Shown in pieces: positions 59,240 to 64,000 of a DNA stretch of 64,000 nt. The notes under the pieces were generated by a model that saw only the letters and a program-made list of their open reading frames with translations, was not told the DNA's origin and searched no databases. The DNA is taken from the NCBI GenBank assembly GCA_018340805.1, contig JACMZG010001914.1:30962899-31026898 (forward strand). The letters run 5' to 3'. A program made the translations under genes and the position numbers. How positions within the stretch are numbered: position 1 is the stretch's first letter; the number at the start of each line of letters is the position of its first letter. This DNA comes from Microvelia longipes. Lineage: Eukaryota > Arthropoda > Insecta > Hemiptera > Veliidae.

Positions 59240-61140
59240 TAAATAAATACTTTCGGACACACAATTACTGAAATTAGTGATTAGTTTACTTCTTGGAAAA
59301 TAAAAATAAAACAAGAGATAGACTAAACTTGATTGTTTAAGCTAGCTAGCATAATCTAGCCGCTAACTTAGAAAGAGATTCATATTTAGGTTGAGCTCTC
59401 AATTATTCATCATTATTCATCAGTTCAATCCCTGAAAGTGACAAAATGTGTAAAAATTTTTGTTTTATATTTAATTAAATAAAATGACCTTGGTCAACGA
59501 GTTTTGCATATATTCTTTTTAAACACTGCATATTTACCAAGGTTTTCAATATTTATAATGTTATCAAATGTTTATCACATGAGCCGGAGAACGGATGTGG
59601 TAGTAGATTAGGTTGAGCTATTCTTCTACTAAAAGTTTTGTCAATAGTTTCCTCTAAAAGAACTCGAAGAGAAACAGATAATATAATATTTAAACATAGT
59701 AGTTTATAGTGTCTGGAGGTTTGGTTTAACAGTGAGGGCACGTGTTGTTCCTAGTTTTCACTAGACTATGAGAGTCAGTGAAAATATGTATGATTGCTTG
59801 AAAAAAGCATGAAAGGAACCATAGAAATTTACGGCTCTTCTGTCTAGATTAGATGAAATATACCTACACTTGAAATTATAAGGAGTAGAACACTATCTCA
59901 GGGAGCTAGCAAAAAGGGCCCAACAACGTGGCCTACTTGCCTGGTAGTTACTACCACTCCTCCGATATTACTACTACTACAGTATAGCTAATGCAGCTAC
60001 TACCCGGGTTAACTATCTTAAGTGGTTGAATTTCATAAGAAGAGATAATATAAAATTTATTGTTGAGGCTAATACTTAAGAACTTAGTTGAGTCCAAGTA
60101 AAACTTATTTGTTAAAAGTATAACACTTCCGTAATGTTTTAAGGAGGTTCAGGGTTCTGCTCTGGGTTTTTATTAATAATTATTTAAAATATAATACCCC
60201 AAAATGAATTGGTTCTAGTTATACTTCAAGCTTACAGAAAGGCTAACACCGGAGGTGGTTCCAGCAATAATGTAATGTAAAACTACCTAAATTTTAAATC
60301 CAACTTAATGAAAAGATGTACTTGACAAAAGTATATTCGCTTATCTTATTCATAATGTTACGCGAGCTAAGATAATCATGGTTTCCTTTTTAACATTATC
60401 ATATTTTATTTTTAAAGAGCTTGAGTATTATTTATTCTTGTAATATTGCGTAGAAGAGATACGTCAAAAAACCCCCCTATAGAACGCGACAGAACCGCAA
60501 AAATGTCACACTCTAGATAAGCTAACTGGGAGATAAATTTTCAGGAATAACTTTCTTTTGAAACCCAGCTGTGTATGATAACGTAACCAAAACCATATTT
60601 TAAATTTAACTCAAGTGTGACGAATTTACATTTTTTTTAAAGTTTCAGCGGTTTATGAGATTTTGTTGAGTTAACTTTTAATTTTAATTATATCTGAATT
60701 ATAAATAAAGAATTCAACTTCTCAACGAAACGCTCTTCCTTTTTACTTCCGTTGTTAACCTCATAAGCGTCATTTTTTGATGAAAATGGGTCAAAAATCA
60801 TAGCTAAGTATACCTAGCCCGTTTTAGCTATAATAATATTAAGGTCTTATGTAATCAGCAAATAATAATGCGTCCGTTTAGATCCTTATAGCTTATCAGG
60901 AATAACCCCTGGGCCGACAGTACCCCCTTAAGTCAGTGATGCTTCATTAGAACAATAATCTGTATTAACTAAGAGAGTATCATATACTTGTATACTTACC
61001 AAGCCTAAGTATATAAAAATACTTATATGGCCGAAATATATATTTTATAATAAAACCAACACCTAATAATATAACATAAATCATGTAAGTCACTGAAACG
61101 TATTACTTATACTTGCCATACTTAGCTCTTAGTTTTTATC
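59240..61140. other. Non-coding sequence
   Basis: Slightly less AT-rich at 59880-60020. No exon, RNA gene or repeat could be supported. Confidence 0.5.
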
Positions 61141-61144
61141 TGTA

Positions 61145-61550
61145 ATAAGTAACTGTCAGTTCGTAGCTGGAATATGCAGCTGTCAATTTGCTATTATATA
61201 CAAATACCTGTCAGTTCTTACCTAGCATATTCAGCTTTCAGTTCGTAGCAATCATATGTAACTGTCAGTTCTTAGCTGGCACATATTTAGCTGTCAAGTC
61301 TTAGCTGTCATATATAACTGTCAGTTCTTAACAGGCATATGTAACTATCAGTTCATAGCTGGCATGTATAACTGTCAGTTCTTAACAGGCATATGTAACT
61401 ATCAGTTCATAGCTGGCATGTATAACTGTCAGTTCTTAACAGGCATATGTAACTATCAGTTCATAGCTGGCATGTATAACTGTCAGTTCTTAGCTGGCAT
61501 ATATAGCTCTGTTAGGTCTTAGCTGGCATATGTAGGTCAGTTCTAAGGTG
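61145..61550. repeat. Tandem array, about 27-bp unit with a 54-bp dimer period
   Basis: Units of AACTGTCAGTTCTTAGCTGG and CATATGT, about 15 copies. Between about 61310 and 61480 two alternating variants (CTGTCAGTTCTTAACAGGCA and CTATCAGTTCATAGCTGGCA) form a 54-bp dimer repeated three times. Confidence 0.9.
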
Positions 61551-62650
61551 TCAGCCCATTTAAAGTCACTGAAGTAAGCATTGATAAATAACTCTTTGTA
61601 ATAAAAAAGAAACGTTTAAATATCTTTTTGTATAAGCTGTTCGGAAGCAAACTCAGATTCACTTATCCCACAATTCAACTATAACAGCGAACTATAGCAA
61701 CAATTAATAACTTTAAATTCTTTAACTATAACTTAAAAGTAACTTTATTCTTAGAACTTTTCCATCAACTAATATCTTGTCATTACTTATTCCCCCACTA
61801 AAGATTTGTCTCAATCTCTAATGAATTTTTCAATTTCTCTAAATCTTTAGACGAAAAAAAAATTCGATAAAAAGTTTTAGGGTAAAAAAACAGGGATGCA
61901 TAAAACTTTTACTTACGGAAGGTAGAAAATGAGGGGGCAAATTTTTTGATTTATGAATATTCAGTAAGGGGGACTACTTTCTGTTCAACCATTCTAGGTG
62001 GGAGGGGGACTCGTTTTGCTTTTTCTATGCTAAGGATTTAGATTCAGAACCCCCTGAAAAGGGGGTTTTTCTTTTACTAAGTGATTACTCCGAACCACAA
62101 AACTCCTTTTCAGAATTTTTATTCAACCTTATAGTTACAGAAAAATATTTTTTCCCCTCCACAAAGCAAGATATTCCCGTCGAAAACTATTTTATTTTCA
62201 TAAATATTATAGTTTTGCCTCACAAAAATCATACATTTCTACTGAAAATCATGGTGTATCACTAAAATCACATTTTTTGTCCATAAATTCTGGTTTATTC
62301 CAAAATAATTACAGATGGCTCTTGAAAAGCAGAAGTATAGTTAAAGGTTTATATTCATGTTTATCCGAGTAAATATTTTGTAACATAAAAAATACGGCTT
62401 TATAAAAGAAACTGTAGAAATTTATTTTTAATATGAAAAATTTTCAAAGTTACAGATATTTTTTTTATTTTCATTCAGCTACATAAAAAACTCTAGAATC
62501 TAGAAAGATGAGGGTACAATAGGGTAGAACATTTGCAAGTATAAATTGCTCTAATTTTCTATGGTAATAATTAAAAAAATAAATTCCATAAAAAGAATAT
62601 ATCTAATCGGTATTAAGTGATAATAAATAGTTAGGCTATATTCGATAGGG
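61551..62650. other. Non-coding AT-rich sequence
   Basis: Short hairpin CCCCCTGAAAAGGGGG at about 62050. Otherwise nothing recognised. Confidence 0.5.
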
Positions 62651-62654
62651 ACAT

Positions 62655-62808
62655 TAGGCCCGTATTCAAAGACATCTTCCTAACATCTCCTTAGGGAACA
62701 AGGAGAATGGTAGGAAAACGTTAGGAGAATGTTAGGAAAATGTATGTTAGGAAAATGTTAGGAGAATGTTAGAAAAATGTTAGGAAGATGTCTTTGAATA
62801 CGGGCCTA
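62655..62808. mobile_element. MITE with perfect 31-bp inverted ends
   Basis: 62655-62685 (TAGGCCCGTATTCAAAGACA, TCTTCCTAACA) and 62778-62808 are exact reverse complements. The 92-bp centre is a tandem repeat of GTTAGGAGAATGTTAGGAAA units related to the inner arm end. Inverted ends beginning with a GGCCCGTATTC-like string are common in animal fold-back MITEs. Confidence 0.9.
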
Positions 62809-63070
62809 AAGCATATTAATACTAAATTAATACTCTTACATAGATTAAGTTTACCAATTTAATAACTTAGCCAAGCAAGCATCGCTTATGTCAAAATGTA
62901 AGCATTAAAGGGGTAGTCGGTAACATACAAAAGAAATTAGGAAATTAATATACGTACAGTCAGGAGAGATTTATCTATCAATTTTGGTTACCTGAAACAA
63001 AAAATAAAACATAATCAGTTTAAGTAAATATTTCTTTTTGATGTTATTTTGATTTGAAGTAGAGACAGAG

Positions 63071-63180
63071 GATCGGTAGCTCAGTGGTAGAGCGGTAGTC
63101 TTATACGACCTGGAGGTTGAAGTCTCAAATCTAATCGGGAGAAGATCTTACACCCGGGCTTGACCCTTTAGGATCAAGCA
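63071..63180 (+). pseudogene. tRNA-like sequence (tRNA pseudogene or SINE head)
   Basis: GGTAGCTCAGTGGTAGAGC is a perfect D-arm with A box (TAGCTCAGTGG), including the GCTC/GAGC stem. GGTAG-TCTTATA-CGACC gives an anticodon stem with one mismatch. The B box region GGTTGAAGTCTC is diverged and lacks the conserved C. The acceptor ends do not pair. Best read as a tRNA-derived SINE head or decayed tRNA. Confidence 0.6.
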
Positions 63181-64000
63181 TAAAACCAAGAATCAAAAGA
63201 AAAATTGAAACACGCACATTAAAATTATATATATTTTCTCTTAAAAACCACTAAGGTATTACAAACAAAGAGCACTTTAATTGTGATTGAAAAATGCAAT
63301 AAAAACAACAATAATAAAGATATAGAAGTAATAGCATTATAATGTGAAGTAATAACATAGTGTATAAATGAAATATAAGTTGAGATAAAAATAACTGTTT
63401 TTATAGTCGTTACATAGAAGAATAAAAACTATGACTAAAACTATTACTATAACAGCTATACTTTAAGTACAATCCTAATAAAGAAATATACGGAATAGAA
63501 AGGCAGAGAAGTATTAACGGGAACAAATACAAGACTTAACAGAAAGACCAGGGGTGAAGGACAGATAAACCACTGGCACACTGCAGTATTACGAAACTTG
63601 AAACAATAGTGTGTTCGAAAATACAAACGCTTTAAGTATACGTTTCATTCAAATGTCGTGTCGAGAATAAAGCAAAAGGCGTTCGGCCTGTTTGCTACTT
63701 AGCAACCCCGCGCCTGGTTTGCTGTTTGACAACAACAATCCCTTATTGCTGTTCTGCTCAGAGGTGTATTACAAGAGAGGTCATACCTTACAATAATACA
63801 TTAAGAAGATTGAAACATCTTTTTGATGCTCGTTGAAACCTTATTCAACCCTCTTAAGAGTGAGTTAAGGTTATGACCCAATAAACAGATCAGGTTATAA
63901 ATTAATTGTTTGCTTTTCACACATTGTTTGTGTTTAGTTTTATATTTAAAACCTTCAATTAAAAAAGCTATTGTAATTTTGAACTGTTTATTTGATAATA
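63181..64000. other. Non-coding AT-rich sequence to the window end
   Basis: A GC-richer segment at 63680-63720 (GCGTTCGGCCTGTTTGC, CCCCGCGCCTGGTTTGC) stands out but matches no gene. No exon recognised. Confidence 0.45.

Overview
The window looks like nuclear DNA from an invertebrate animal. It is very AT-rich, spliced coding exons are flanked by GT/AG sites, introns are long, TA microsatellites are frequent, and there is a degraded LINE-type retrotransposon, a 5S-rRNA-derived SINE family and several fold-back elements. An arthropod, perhaps a hemipteran-like insect, would fit the retrotransposon type and base composition, but the sequence does not prove this. Nothing looks bacterial, and there is no operon or CRISPR.

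One protein-coding gene is clear: the minus-strand Rap1 GTPase-activating protein (Rap1GAP/RapGAP1 family), occupying about 769-20375. Nine exons can be defined to the base. They join in one reading frame with consistent phases and give 533 residues. They cover the dimerisation region, the complete catalytic RapGAP domain with its asparagine thumb, the serine-rich linker and the start of a C-terminal coiled coil. Both ends are missing: the initiator and possible GoLoco region (expected above 20375) and the final C-terminal exon(s) (below 769, beyond the left edge).

Layout. 1-20400: the Rap1GAP exons and introns, with introns carrying a 1.9 kb composite fold-back element (3.8-5.7 kb), several minisatellites, TA tracts, a 536-bp inverted-repeat element with a 14-bp target duplication, and a LINE 3' end with poly(A) (13.4-14.3 kb). 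20.4-44 kb: no convincing exon; it is either a giant 5' intron or intergenic DNA. It holds MITE-like elements, a 5S-derived SINE, hairpins, minisatellites and a 95-bp satellite with a three-unit higher-order period (40.7-41.8 kb). 44.0-45.5 kb: a conspicuous GC-rich patch made of short TTC-loop hairpins, then a small possible ORF behind a TATA-like box. 45.5-64 kb: AT-rich non-coding DNA, the second copy of the fold-back element with its centre inverted (54.3-55.6 kb), more SINE fragments, a tandem array at 61.2-61.5 kb, a perfect 31-bp inverted-repeat MITE and a tRNA-like sequence near 63.1 kb.

The most interesting signals are structural. Two copies of a long fold-back element carry the same 122-bp centre in opposite orientations, and each copy's two arms share indels that the other copy lacks. 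This suggests inversion and homogenisation between arms. There is also a family of GC-rich triloop hairpins, a duplicated Rap1GAP exon fragment inside a palindrome, and a tentative hammerhead-ribozyme-like motif.
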